Below are positions 10,557 through 22,957 of a stretch of 64,000 bases of DNA, in pieces (positions within the stretch are counted from its first letter, which is position 1; each line of letters begins with the position of its first letter). The position numbers and the translations under genes were made by a program. The DNA lies in the NCBI GenBank assembly GCA_029582155.1, contig CM055909.1:18462301-18526300 (forward strand), given 5' to 3'. This stretch comes from Panopea generosa. Lineage: Eukaryota; Mollusca; Bivalvia; Adapedonta; Hiatellidae. Under the pieces are notes generated by a model. That model did not search any database. It was not told the origin of the DNA and saw only the letters and a list, made by a program, of their open reading frames with translations.

Positions 10557-13500
10557 GTAAGTTTGTTTTATGCAAATACCTCCCATCAAATACCGCTCTG
10601 ACCGTGTGTGAAGTGCAGGTCATTGGATATCAAGCATTGGGAAATGCTGGTAAGTTTTTTTATGCGAACACCTTCCATCAAACAACGCTCTGACCGTGTG
10701 TGAAGTACAGGTCATGGGATATCAAGCACTGGGAAATGCTGGTAAGTTTGTTTTATGCAAATACCTCCCATCAAATAACGCTCTGACCTTGCGTGAAGTA
10801 CAGGTCATGGGATATCAAGCACTTGGAAATGCTGGTAAGTTTGTTTAATGCAAACACCGCCCATCAAATAACGTTCTGACCGTGTGTGAAATACAGGTCA
10901 TGGGATATAAAGCAAAGGGTAATGCTGGTAAGTTTGTTTTATGCAAACATCTCCCATCAAATAAAGCTCCGACTGGGAGTAAAGTACAGGTCATTGGATA
11001 TCAAGCAATGGGAAATGATGGTTAGTTTGTTTTATGCGAGCACCTCCAATCAATTAACGCTCTGACCGTGTGTGAAGTACAGGTCATGGGATATCAAGCA
11101 CTGAGAAATGCTGGTAAGTTTGTTTTATGCGTAATCCTTCAAACAAACAACGCTCTGATCGTGTGTGAAGTACAGGTCATGGGATATCAAGCAATGGGAA
11201 ATGCTGGTAAATTGTTTTATGCGTAATCCTTCCATCAAATAACATTCTGACCGTGTCTGAAGTACAGGTCATGGGATATCAAGCACTGAGAAATGCTGGT
11301 AAGTTTGTTTAATGCGAACACCTCCCATCAAACAACGCTCTGACCATGTGTGAAGTACAGGTCATGGGATATGAAGCACTGTGAAATGCTGGTAAGATTG
11401 TTTTGTGCAAACACCTCCCATCAAACAACGCTCTGACCGTGTGTGAAGTACAGGTCATGGGATATGAAGCACTGAGAAATGCTGGTAAGTTTGTTTTATG
11501 CAAACACCTCCCATCAAAAAACGCTCTGACCGTGTGTGAAGTACAGGTCATGTGATATCAAGCACTGAGAAATGCTGGTAAGTTTGCTTTATGCAAACAC
11601 CTCCCATCAAATAACGCTCTGACCGTGTGTGAAGTACAGGTCATGTGATATCAAGCACTGAGACATGTTGGTAAGTTTGTTTTATGCGAACACCTCCCAT
11701 CAAACAAGCTCTGACCTTGTGTGAAGTACAGGTCATGTGATATCAAGCACTGAGACATGTTGGTAAGTTTGTTTTATGCGAACACCTCCCATCAAACAAC
11801 GCTCTGACCGTGTGTGAAGTACAGGTCATGTGATATCAAGCACTGAGACATGTTGGTAAGTTTGTTTTATGCGAACACCTCCCATCAAACAAGCTCTGAC
11901 CTTGTGTGAAGTACAGGTCATGTGATATCAAGCACTGAGACATGTTGGTAAGTTTGTTTTATGCGAACACCTCCCATCAAACAACGCTCTGACCGTGTGT
12001 GAAGTACAGGTCATGTGATATCAAGCACTGAGACATGTTGGTAAGTTTGTTTGATGCTAACACCTCCCATCAAACAACGCTCTGACCGAGTGTGAAGTAC
12101 AGGTCATTGGATATCAAGCACTGTGAAATGCTGGTAAGTTTGTTTTATGCAAACACCTCCCATCAAATAACGCTCTGACCGTGTGTGAAGTACAGGTCAT
12201 GTGATATCAAGCACTGAGACATGTTGGTAAGTTTGTTTTATGCGAACACCTCCCATCAAACAAGCTCTGACCTTGTGTGAAGTACAGGTCATGTAATATG
12301 AAGCACTGAGACATGTTGGTTAGTTTGTTTAATGCGAACACCTCTCATCACACAACGCTCTGACAGTGTGTGAAGTACAGGTCATGAAATATCAAGCATT
12401 GGGAAATGCTGGTAAGTTTGTTTTATGCAAATACCTCCCATCAAATAACGTTCTATCCGTGTGTGAAGTACAGGTCATGGGATATCAAGCACTGGGAAAT
12501 GCTGGTAAGTTTGTTTGATGACAACACCTTCCATCAAACAACGCTCCGATCGTGTGTGAAGTACATGTCATGGGATATCAAGCAATGGGAAATGCTGGTA
12601 AGTTTTTTAATGCGAACACCACCCATTAAATAACGTTCTGACCGTGTGTGAAGTAAAAGTCATGGGATATCATGCAATGGGTAATGCTGGTAAGTTTGTT
12701 TTATGCAAACGTCTCCCATCAAATAATGCTCCGACCGGGTGTGAAGTACAAGTCATGGGATATCAAGTACTGGGAAATGCTAGTAAGTTTGTTAGATGCA
12801 AATACCTCCCATCAAACAACGCTCTGACCGTGTGTGAAATACAGGTCATGGGATATCAAGCACTAGGAAATGCTGGTAAGTTTGTTTGATGCTAACACCT
12901 CCCATCAAATAACGCTCTGACCGTGTGTGAAGTACAGGTCATGGGATATCAAGCAATGAGAAATGCTGGTAAGTTTGTTTATTGCGAACACCTCCCATCA
13001 AACAACACTCTGACCTTGCGTGAAGTACAGGTCATTGGATATCAAGCACTTGGAAATGCTGGTAAGTTTGTTTTATGCGAACACCTCCAATCAAATAACG
13101 CTCTGACCGTGTGTGAAGTACAGGTCATGAGATATCAAGCAATGGGAAATGATGGCAAGTTTGTTTTATGCGTATACCTTCCATCATACAACATTCTGAC
13201 CTTGTGTGAAGTACAGGTCATCGGACATCAAGTACTTGGAAATGCTGGTAAGTTTGTTTAATGCGAACACCTCCTATCAAACAACGCTCTGACCGTGTGT
13301 GAAGTACAGGTCATGGGATATCAAGCACTGAGAAATGCTGGTAAGTTTGTTTTATGCGTAATCCTTCAAACAAACAACGCTCTGATCGTGTGTGAAGTAC
13401 AGGTCATGGGATATCAAGCAATGGGAAATGCTGGTAAATTGTTTTATGCGTAATCCTTCCATCAAATAACATTCTGACCGTGTCTGAAGTACAGGTCATG

Positions 13501-16500
13501 GGATATCAAGCACAGAGAAATGCTGGTAAGTTTGTTTAATGCGAACACCTCCCATCAAACAACGCTCTGACCATGTGTGAAGTACAGGTCATGGGATATG
13601 AAGCACTGTGAAATGCTGGTAAGATTGTTTTGTGCAAACACCTCCCATCAAACAACGCTCTGACCGTGTGTGAAGTACAGGTCATGGGATATGAAGCACT
13701 GAGAAATGCTGGTAAGTTTGTTTTATGCAAACACCTCCCATCAAATAACGCTCTGACCGTGTGTGAAGTACAGGTCATGTGATATCAAGCACTGAGAAAT
13801 GCTGGTAAGTTTGTTTTATGCAAACACCTCCCATCAAATAACGCTCTGACCGTGTGTGAAGTACAGGTCATGTGATATCAAGCACTGAGACATGTTGGTA
13901 AGTTTGTTTTATGCGAACACTTCCCATCAAACAAGCTCTGACCTTGTGTGAAGTACAGGTCATGTGATATCAAGCACTGAGACATGTTGGTAAGTTTGTT
14001 TTATGCGAACACCTCCCATCAAACAACGCTCTGACCGTGTGTGAAGTACAGGTCATGTGATATCAAGCACTGAGACATGTTGGTAAGTTTGTTTTATGCG
14101 AACACCTCCCATCAAACAAGCTCTGACCTTGTGTGAAGTACAGGTCATGTGATATCAAGCACTGAGACATGTTGGTAAGTTTGTTTTATGCGAACACCTC
14201 CCATCAAACAACGCTCTGACCGTGTGTGAAGTACAGGTCATGTGATATCAAGCACTGAGACATGTTGGTAAGTTTGTTTGATGCTAACACCTCCCATCAA
14301 ACAACGCTCTGACCGAGTGTGAAGTACAGGTCATTGGATATCAAGCACTGTGAAATGCTGGTAAGTTTGTTTTATGCAAACACCTCCCATCAAATAACGC
14401 TCTGACCGTGTGTGAAGTACAGGTCATGTGATATCAAGCACTGAGACATGTTGGTAAGTTTGTTTTATGCGAACACCTCCCATCAAACAAGCTCTGACCT
14501 TGTGTGAAGTACAGGTCATGTAATATGAAGCACTGAGACATGTTGGTTAGTTTGTTTAATGCGAACACCTCTCATCACACAACGCTCTGACAGTGTGTGA
14601 AGTACAGGTCATGAAATATCAAGCATTGGGAAATGCTGGTAAGTTTGTTTTATGCAAATACCTCCCATCAAATAACGTTCTATCCGTGTGTGAAGTACAG
14701 GTCATGGGATATCAAGCACTGGGAAATGCTGGTAAGTTTGTTTGATGACAACACCTTCCATCAAACAACGCTCCGATCGTGTGTGAAGTACATGTCATGG
14801 GATATCAAGCAATGGGAAATGCTGGTAAGTTTTTTAATGCGAACACCACCCATTAAATAACGTTCTGACCGTGTGTGAAGTAAAAGTCATGGGATATCAT
14901 GCAATGGGTAATGCTGGTAAGTTTGTTTTATGCAAACGTCTCCCATCAAATAATGCTCCGACCGGGTGTGAAGTACAAGTCATGGGATATCAAGTACTGG
15001 GAAATGCTAGTAAGTTTGTTAGATGCAAATACCTCCCATCAAACAACGCTCTGACCGTGTGTGAAATACAGGTCATGGGATATCAAGCACTAGGAAATGC
15101 TGGTAAGTTTGTTTGATGCTAACACCTCCCATCAAATAACGCTCTGACCGTGTGTGAAGTACAGGTCATGCGATATCAAGCAATGAGAAATGCTGGTAAG
15201 TTTGTTTATTGCGAACACCTCCCATCAAACAACACTCTGACCTTGCGTGAAGTACAGGTCATTGGATATCAAGCACTTGGAAATGCTGGTAAGTTTGTTT
15301 TATGCGAACACCTCCAATCAAATAACGCTCTGACCGTGTGTGAAGTACAGGTCATGAGATATCAAGCAATGGGAAATGATGGCAAGTTTGTTTTATGCGT
15401 ATACCTTCCATCATACAACATTCTGACCTTGTGTGAAGTACAGGTCATCGGACATCAAGTACTTGGAAATGCTGGTAAGTTTGTTTAATGCGAACACCTC
15501 CTATCAAACAACGCTCTGACCGTGTGTGAAGTACAGGTCATGGGATATCAAGCACTGAGAAATGCTGGTAAGTTTTATTCATGCGTAATCCTCCCATCAA
15601 ACAACGCTCTGACCGTGTGTGAAGTACAGGTCATGTGATATCAAGCACTGAGAATTGATGGTTAGTTTGTTTAATGCGAACACCTCCCATCAAACAGCGC
15701 TCTGACCGTGTGTGAAGTACAGGTCATGGGATATCAAGCACTGGGAAATGCTGGTAAGTTTTTTTAATGCGAACACCGCCCATCAAATAACGTTCTGACC
15801 GTGTGTGAAGTAAAAGTCATGGGATATCAAGCAACGGGAAATGCTGGTAAATTGTTTTATGCGTAATCCTTCCATCAAATAACATTCTGACCTTGTGTGA
15901 AGTACACGTCATGGGATATCAAGCACTGGGAAATGCTGGTAAGTTTGTTTAATGCGAACACCTTCCATCAAACAACGCTCTGACTGTATGTGACGTACAG
16001 GTCATGGGATATCAAGCACTGGGAAATGCTGGTAAGTTTGTTTTATGCAAACACCTCCCATCAAACAACGCTCTGATCGTGTGTGAAGTACAGATCATGG
16101 GATATAAGGCAATGGGAAATGCTGGGAAGTTTGTTTTATGCAAACACCTTCCATCAAACAACGCTCTGACTGTCTGTGACGTACAGGTCATGGGATATCA
16201 AGCACTGGGAAATGCTGGCAAGTTTGTTTTATGAGAACACCTCCAATCAAATAACGTTCTGACCGTGTGTGAAGTACAGGTCATGGGATATCAAGCACTA
16301 GGAAATGCTGGTAAGTTTGTTTTATACAAACACCTCCCATCAAACAACGCTCTGACCGTGTGTGAAGTACAGGTCATGGGATATCAAGCACTGAGAAATG
16401 CTGGTAAGTTTGTTTTATGCAAACACCTCCAATCAAACAACGTTCTGACCGTGTGTGAAGTACAGGTCATGGGATAGGAAGCACTGAGAAATGCTGGTAA

Positions 16501-16940
16501 GTTTGTTTTATGCAAACACCTTCCATCAAAAAACGCTCTGACCTTGTGTGAAGTACAGGTCATGGGATACCAAGCACTGGGAAATGCTGGTAAGTTTGTT
16601 TTTTGCAAACACCTCCCATCAAACAACGCTCTGACCGAGTGTGAAGTACAGGTCATGGGATATCAAGCACTGTGAAATGCTGGTAAGTTTGTTTTATGCA
16701 AACACCTCCCATCAAACAACGCTCTGATCGTGTGTGAAGTACAGGTCATGGGATATCAAGTACTGGGAAATGCTGGTAAGTTTGTTGAATGCAAACACCT
16801 CCAATCAAATAACGCTCTGATCGTGTGTGAAGTACAGGTCATGGGATATCAAGTTCTGGGAAATGCTGGTAAGTTTGTTGAATGCGAACACCTCCAATCA
16901 AATAACGCTCTGACCTTGTTTGAAGTACGGATATTGTATG
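10557..16940 (+). repeat. 93-bp tandem array of duplicated lectin exon ends with 5' splice sites
   Basis: The unit is 93 bp (31 codons; some copies 92 bp) and recurs about 68 times after the genuine exon, by length. Each unit contains CTGACCGTGTGTGAAGTACA, GTCATGGGATATCAAGCACT, GGGAAATGCTG and then GTAAGTTTGTTTTATGC. That is the coding end of the second lectin exon plus its splice donor and following intron bases. Many units keep a usable-looking AATGCTG|GTAAGT. Others have GTTAGT, GTAAAT, GTAAGA, GCAAGT or GGGAAG. Many units read ATGTGA, a stop in the lectin frame, so the array is not one long protein. Frames of 70-112 codons on both strands here are repeat artefacts. Degenerate relics continue at 17355-17560. 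Confidence 0.92.
11060..15513 (+). repeat. Higher-order duplication of 2,227 bp inside the array
   Basis: The block from about 11060 to 13286 recurs at about 13287-15513 at a constant offset of 2,227 bp, with identity extending to about 15573. I noticed four substitutions when comparing by eye (near 13514, 13754, 13923 and 15171) and no indel. This is about 24 units duplicated as one piece, either recently or kept similar by gene conversion. Within it, 92-bp units (CAAACAAGCTCTG) alternate with 93-bp units around 11690-12060. Confidence 0.88.
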
Positions 16941-19299
16941 TCAACTGGCAGTTACAATAGATAAGATGGAGACAAATTCAACAATGAAGTGTTTTTTTGT
17001 TTATTAGTCATATCTCAGCTCGTAGTTGCCGTAAATTCTTCAAATAACCTATAACAGTATAAAAATACGCATCTAGTCCTAATAAAATTATGCATATAAG
17101 AACAACATCCAAAATATTTGACACTGCAAAATCATCCATATTTCAAGTGTCACAATATAAGGCTGATATAGTTTGGGTACTTTTGGGTCAAACCTTATAG
17201 TAAATAAGATATTACTAATGATTTATTAGATATCAGGAAATAACATAGGACTAGTAAGTGATCTGATCTTGACTTAGGCGCTAGTGATTATGTTCTGACT
17301 GGTGTGATTTTTGTGTTTAATTGTGTATTATATTGTAACAGTTAGCCTGGATTAAGTTTGTTTGATATGTACACCGTCTGGTGATTATTTGTGTGAAGAA
17401 CAGGGTAAGGGATATCAAGCGCAGCTAAGTTGTGGTACACCTGACTGTGGTTAGAGAACAGGATATGGGTGGAATTCCTAGTGCACCTACTTTGAGATGA
17501 GCTTGTTTTATATTAACTATGCCAATTGATACCGCTCTGACAATGTGCGAAGTATGCTTGTTTCGGTGGGGTGTTGCCTTTATTTAACAGTATTTCAGCT
17601 ATTTAAAGTCCCTCGGCTTAATGATCATATTCTAGTATCCAGTTAGCGGTCAACTAGTATTGGACATACGTTATGACGGCAAGTCACTAACTACCTCCTC
17701 ATATATTTAGAGCCGGGTTGGGATTCGAACTCGCGACTCCTGGATTCACAATCAGACGTGTTACCAACTGAGCTAGATGCTCTAGTTTGAAGAATATGTT
17801 ATAGAATTTTGAACACAGTTAAATGATGAGTCAGTTTTGATATATGAATAGCGCTCAGTGATAACGCTATGATTTTACGTGAAGTACTGATTCTGAGATA
17901 CTCAGTTCGGCTAAAACGAGAGAAGTTGATATATTCAATTTAAAACATATTTTATTGACTGCGTTATTGGTTTGTGTAAGTACTATATACTATATATATA
18001 TATATATATACAGGAAATGGATGATCTGGTCAAGCAAATTTAGTGTTCACGTTTTTTTTTAATAATCAAGCACACCAAAATTAAAGCAAGTTTAAATACC
18101 ACCAAGTGATAAAGCTGCTCCTGATACCAAAAGTGAACGTAGGGGTAATTTAATTTCAATTTTCACTTGTGGACCCAGTTGGAGACGACGGCGACTTGAT
18201 TACCAACTATCCGAGAATTTACTACAACGTTATGTTCATTCTTAATTTTTAAAACAATATAGTTGACCTTCCTCCCATTTAACTACTTTATTTTTAACAC
18301 TTTTTACAAGCATGTAACTTCTTTAAGCCATATCGAGGCACTTGTCTCAGTATCATTTGAGTAAAGGACAATGTTAAAGATAATAAAAATAATGTTTGTC
18401 TACTTATTAAGATCACTTAAGCAACAAATTCCATAAGCTCAGCCTTTTTTTAAACCTTGTTAAACGAAATTCTTTATAGGGCAAATATTATTTGAGTCAT
18501 AGTCCATTTAACGTATAAGAAAAGGCACAAACACCTCACTGCTCAATTCCCTTTTCTGGAACCCTTTCAATTTACATTGGTGTATTCTTACCTATGGTTA
18601 CCGCGCTATAATTAACATTACACATGTTCAGATTTGAACAAATCTGTAACAAGAAATATTATGATAATGTTTTAGATACGATTTCTTTAAGACATGACGA
18701 ACCTGATTGAAATCTAATACTGCCAGGATTTTCAAATTTTTAAATTTGCTAAAACCATTTTTTTTTCATATATCATGCCTATATATACTCACTGACTATG
18801 TCTTGTCAAATGGATATCTATTCAATGCCATACTATATTGAAAAGGGATTTCCTATGCGCCCAGGCTAATATTCTCGCTTAAAATTACAACATATCTGCG
18901 ACTTATTAAATGAGTCACGTGATTTCAGTTTGATTTCTATTTGATCTGTTGTACAGGTTTAAACGAAATAAAATCGTTTAATCTTAGAAAAAGTCCGAAT
19001 GACGATGTGAAGGTCGCCAGTAAATATTTAAATGTTGTCTATATGAAGAATGGAGATTTCATTTCAAGTTCACCAATCCATTTCAAATATTCATTTGTCA
19101 CGTTTTAGTTTGTTTGACATACCAAACTAATCGGATTTTATCTAGTAATGTTAAGATGTTTTTTATCCATTTTAGAAATAGATTAATTTTTTAAAACATT
19201 TATAGCTTTTTTTCTTGATACACTTCCATTAAAATGCGCATACACTGTTTGTATTTAACCTTGCACACTGTATTAGAATTACGCTTATTATATTTCCAG
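16941..19299 (+). other. Rest of the lectin-PAN intron, copy 1
   Basis: No exon is seen. Degenerate array relics occur at 17355-17430 (TAAGTTTGTTTGATATG, CAGGGTAAGGGATATCAAGC) and 17520-17560 (ACCGCTCTGACAATGTGCGA). A tRNA-derived repeat lies at 17585-17785 and a short (TA)n at about 17990-18010. The part 18955-19260 resembles 53990-54290. The intron ends in TATATTTCCAG before the PAN exon. Confidence 0.6.
17585..17785 (-). mobile_element. tRNA-derived SINE, family E
   Basis: On the minus strand the head (about 17785-17711) reads like a tRNA, with an A-box-like TAGCTCAGTTGGTAACACG and a B-box-like GCGAGTTCGAATCCC. It is followed by an unrelated body. The anticodon stem does not pair well and no clean acceptor stem is visible, so this is a SINE rather than a working tRNA gene. 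Confidence 0.55.
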
Positions 19300-19514
19300 T
19301 AAAATTCAACAAACTTCCTTCGAGTCGAGGAACTGGTAGCATAATCAAGACCAAGACCGTCCAGTCGACTTCACAGTGTTGTTACGTGTGTCAAAGTACG
19401 GCCGGTTGTCTGGGCGTGAATTTCAACACAACGTCGTCACTTTGTAGTTTGTTGTCATCACAAAATACCGAGAACATTCTCACCAGCGATATTTCTCACT
19501 ATTCCGTCCAGTAA
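19300..19514 (+). CDS. PAN/Apple-domain terminal exon, lectin/PAN gene copy 1
   Basis: This terminal exon follows a strong acceptor TATATTTCCAG. It is entered in phase 1, matching the donor of the second lectin exon, and ends with TAA at 19512-19514. It encodes about 71 residues: VKFNKLPSSRGTGSIIKT, then QCCYVCQSTAGCLGVNFN, SSLCSLLSS and ISHYSVQ. The cysteine spacing (CCxxC, GC, LC) and the hydrophobic pattern fit a short PAN/Apple domain, a protein- or carbohydrate-binding module. The product would be signal peptide, F-type lectin, PAN. Copy 2 has a clear paralogue at 38271-38485. Confidence 0.82.
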
Positions 19515-21308
19515 TCACTTTATGTTGTAAAGCTTGATGCTTTGTGAGGCTCTATATAATATTTCAGCCATATTAAGAGAGTGGGCGACTAATCCTAGAA
19601 ATAACTACTTTAAGCCCCAGTCTCACTGTCACGATTTTGCTCCTGATTAGCCACGGTCAGCCCCGACCTATCCACACACGACTGCTCCCGGCTTTTTGTA
19701 AAATTTGGCTAAGATTGGCATGAATCGACTTCAATCCCGACCTTGCCACGAACGGCTACAAATGTCCAAGACTATCACGACTATTGTAAGAATGCACTAC
19801 GTTTTCCAAGCCGATGCTCCACGAATAGCTACGATCTACCACGACTGCACTAAGATATCAGTACGAATGCAGTACGACCTATCTCGAATCACCACGATTT
19901 GGTCCGACTGTGCCATGATTCACCACGACTGTTCTACGAATGTACAACGACTGTACTACGACAACTCACGGTCCACTCCGACGTCCGTACCAATTGGATA
20001 AAGACTCCCGATCAGCTACGAATTCATTAAGTGCTATGAAATATCTGCCTCCAGTGCTACGAGATCACGCAGAAGCAACACTGTTCCAGGATCTTCCATT
20101 GTAGAAGTTCTTGGTTTATGTTCTTGTTAAGAGCTTCTTGGTAGATGTTCATTGGTTGGAAGTCACAAAATCATTTCAGAATGTCTGTCCCACAATATAT
20201 AGCAATTGAATGCATACTAAACTGTGACGTCATTCAAATTTATTGAAGCAACTGACCAATCAACGTGCTCAGTGTGGCTATCCCAACATTGCTATTTAAC
20301 GGACTCAATCGGGAGAGCTAGTTTTGTTATACAGACCACAACCAAATGGTCAAGGTGAGCATTACTTGAGCATTACTGATCTCTTGCAGAAAAAAAGTAT
20401 ATAATTAACTTTTCTTGTCTCAGATTTTATAACTTTGTTCTTTGAACAGGACACATAAGCACACAAATGGGTGCATATTTTCATCTTAATATATAGTAAT
20501 TAAAGGCAAAACATTCATATATATAAATTGTTTCGGTAATATATAAGTCTCATTTCATTGATATTTATACAATAAATTATTTGTAAGAAAAAAGTGTTTG
20601 AAAGTTATTTTTTTAAATATAGTTTGCAATTATAGCATTGTCTCCTTTTAACATGGGTGAAATATTTACCATCTTCGAAATGCCAGAATAAATTCCTTCA
20701 TTCAGAGAGCGGTTAAAAAGTATGAATTCGGGTTTAGAGATGGATGAGTTTATTAGCATTGTAAAATCTTGCAAAATCAAAGTGATAAATAAATAGGTAT
20801 TAACAACAATACTACAAACTTCCTCTATGGGGATCTAAATACATTTAAAGATAAAATGATTATAACAGTTTAAAGTGTGATAACATATTACTGACTGTAT
20901 ATATTTTATTACGTATACTTCATTTCAAAACCTAACATATTTTGTTTAATTGCTTACACTTTTGTTTCCGTCTGGTGATTAATTGTTGGTCCTGTTCAGT
21001 GTGTAAAACTAATTAGTATTTAAGGGTGGATTTTCAGTTATTGAAGAGACAGAACAATATGTTGGACATCGTCGTTGTGTGGATAATTTACCCTCAAGAT
21101 CTGAATTACCATCAGGATCTTTTAAAGTGTGATTTTAGTGAATTGTAAGATTACTACTTAGATGTTACTGTAACTTTAATCAATCAATATTATCTATGTA
21201 TTTAAACTTTGTTTGTTGATAAACTGTATGACTGTAGATCCAAATTAAATTGATAAAAATTGACAAGTGTCGTCGTATTAACTGCAAGTTACCTTCAGCG
21301 TAATGCAT
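19515..21308. other. Gene-free stretch after lectin copy 1, with CGA-rich segment
   Basis: No gene is recognised. A segment at about 19640-20080 is richer in GC than its surroundings and is full of short degenerate repeats such as CCACGACTG, CTACGAATG and TACGACC. A 98-codon frame at 19705-20001 arises from this and has no family motif. The rest is AT-rich. Confidence 0.5.
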
Positions 21309-21312
21309 TTAA

Positions 21313-21782
21313 AGGGATTATATTGGCAAGTAATACAAACACGCTGTTAATCCAGACTTTTCCTGTATGCAGTGTGCACGAAATAATGCTTATGTATTGA
21401 CGTATAACCTTTATTTACTTGAAAGTTATCAAATTAACAGTAATTGAATATTGGCCAAAAATTTAATACGTCCCGCAATAAAGTATTGCACAATGTTTAC
21501 ATTGAACTGCGTAAACTTCCCGAACAAAGCCTCGATAACGTAATCGGGAACGACTCTTCGCGATGTTATCCGATGATTGATAGGAAACCTGAAAGTGGTT
21601 CGTTGAAAATAGCAATGTAAACAAAAAACAAAAACGTGGCTTCAGAAACCCGATGTTTGTAATAAAGAGGTTATGCAATTAGACACTTTAGACGCTTATA
21701 CCTCTAAGTTATAAGTGTATCTTCATGCTGGGCGTGTGTATTTAGGACAGGGAATTGACGGTAATACGCCAATATAATCCCT
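21313..21782. mobile_element. MITE with TTAA target duplication (470 bp)
   Basis: The 5' end reads TTAA|AGGGATTATATTGGC and the 3' end GCCAATATAATCCCT|TTAA, a perfect 15-bp terminal inverted repeat with TTAA on both sides (21309-21312 and 21783-21786). TTAA duplication is the signature of piggyBac-type insertion. The element has no transposase frame, so it would be non-autonomous. Confidence 0.75.
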
Positions 21783-21786
21783 TTAA

Positions 21787-22654
21787 TGCCTTCAATTCAT
21801 CCGCTGCAGTAGCATTATTCAAATAAAATCAAATACTTGCTCACCGCCCAACTGGATTAAAAACAAAAATAATTCACGGCTTAACATACATACAAATAAT
21901 AATAATTACAAACAGTATTTCAAGTTTTCCCATTAAACAACGGAGAAGAAAGTTATTAATTGAATTAATAAAATTTTATCAAATTAGACAAGAATATATA
22001 TTCAAAGTTAGTTGACGTTCAAAAATAAAATTAACTTGCAATGATTACCAAATCTCATTTGACATGATATGACACAATTTGGTTATCGAAGTGGGGGGTT
22101 CCATTGGTAACACTATGTCTGTTGAAAAGCACGGATGTACACACAGTTTAACTTCCCTTTCAAAGAATTTTCCATTCTGACATAACAATAAAATATTACC
22201 AAACATAGAAACAAATGATATAATTTCTATGTATAACATAATGTAAGTGAAATAAAAGTTAAGTAATTGGTTTGTGATATTGTTAGCAATATTATAATTA
22301 TAGATATCAGAATAGGAAGTTTATTATTTAGATGGATTTCAAAAGGGTCTGGTAATTCGTCTGTCCTATCAGCCCATCGGGCAGTTAGTACCTATTGTTT
22401 AAATTGATGAACACATTTCATTAGCTTTTATTTGCATTCGTCTCTTCAAGCAACAAATATGAAGTTGATGGAAAAGTGTACCGGTGATGGAATATGGTGA
22501 ATACTGTTTATATTTTTACATCATCTTGACGTACCGTCATCTCGAAGTACCGTATACTCTTTTATATGCAAGAAGAACAATCCTTGTAACGAATGCTAAA
22601 TGATTGCTGTAGGAGTTGTCTCCCTTCGTAAATTTAGAATTATTATAAATTTAA
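21787..22654. other. Gene-free stretch
   Basis: AT-rich sequence in which I see no exon, RNA gene or clear repeat. Short frames here lack motifs. Confidence 0.5.
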
Positions 22655-22957
22655 TTTGTATTGTGTTTAGCGTCGCTTTCTACAAGTGTTAAGCTATACC
22701 ACGACGATATCTACTTGAGACAGTATTCTAAGCACTGTCAGAGATTGAATTATCATGCAGCATACACATGGTATGATAGTTTACCCAGTCATATTAGACT
22801 GACACTGGGCCGACCAGACCTAGAACTATCCTCTAAATGCTGAGCACCAAACGAGGAAGCTTTTAGTTCTATTTTTCAAGTCTCAGTATGACCGGCTGGG
22901 GATCGAATTCACAGCATTTCCATGTGAGACGGACGCTCTACCACTAGAACATCGATG
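22655..22957 (-). mobile_element. tRNA-derived SINE, family B (MetaSINE-like), diverged copy
   Basis: On the minus strand the element starts with a tRNA-like head (CTAGTGGTAGAGCGTCCG, then a B-box-like sequence), continues through a conserved body (CATTTAGAGGATAGTTCTAG, GGTCTGGTCGGCCC) and ends in AAAGCGACGCTAAACAC. It matches 28125-28452 along its length. The AGCGACG(C/T)TAAAC end resembles what I recall of MetaSINE 3' ends; that assignment is from memory. Confidence 0.75.

Noticed and set aside
10557..16940. CRISPR-like array
   Set aside because: Units are contiguous 93-bp duplicates without unique spacers, in an animal intron.
11309..16960. Many 70-112-codon frames on both strands
   Set aside because: They are readings of the 93-bp (31-codon) array; units with ATGTGA break them, and the minus-strand frames are mirror artefacts.
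19705..20001. 98-codon frame
   Set aside because: It derives from short CGA-rich repeats and has no recognisable motif or splice context.
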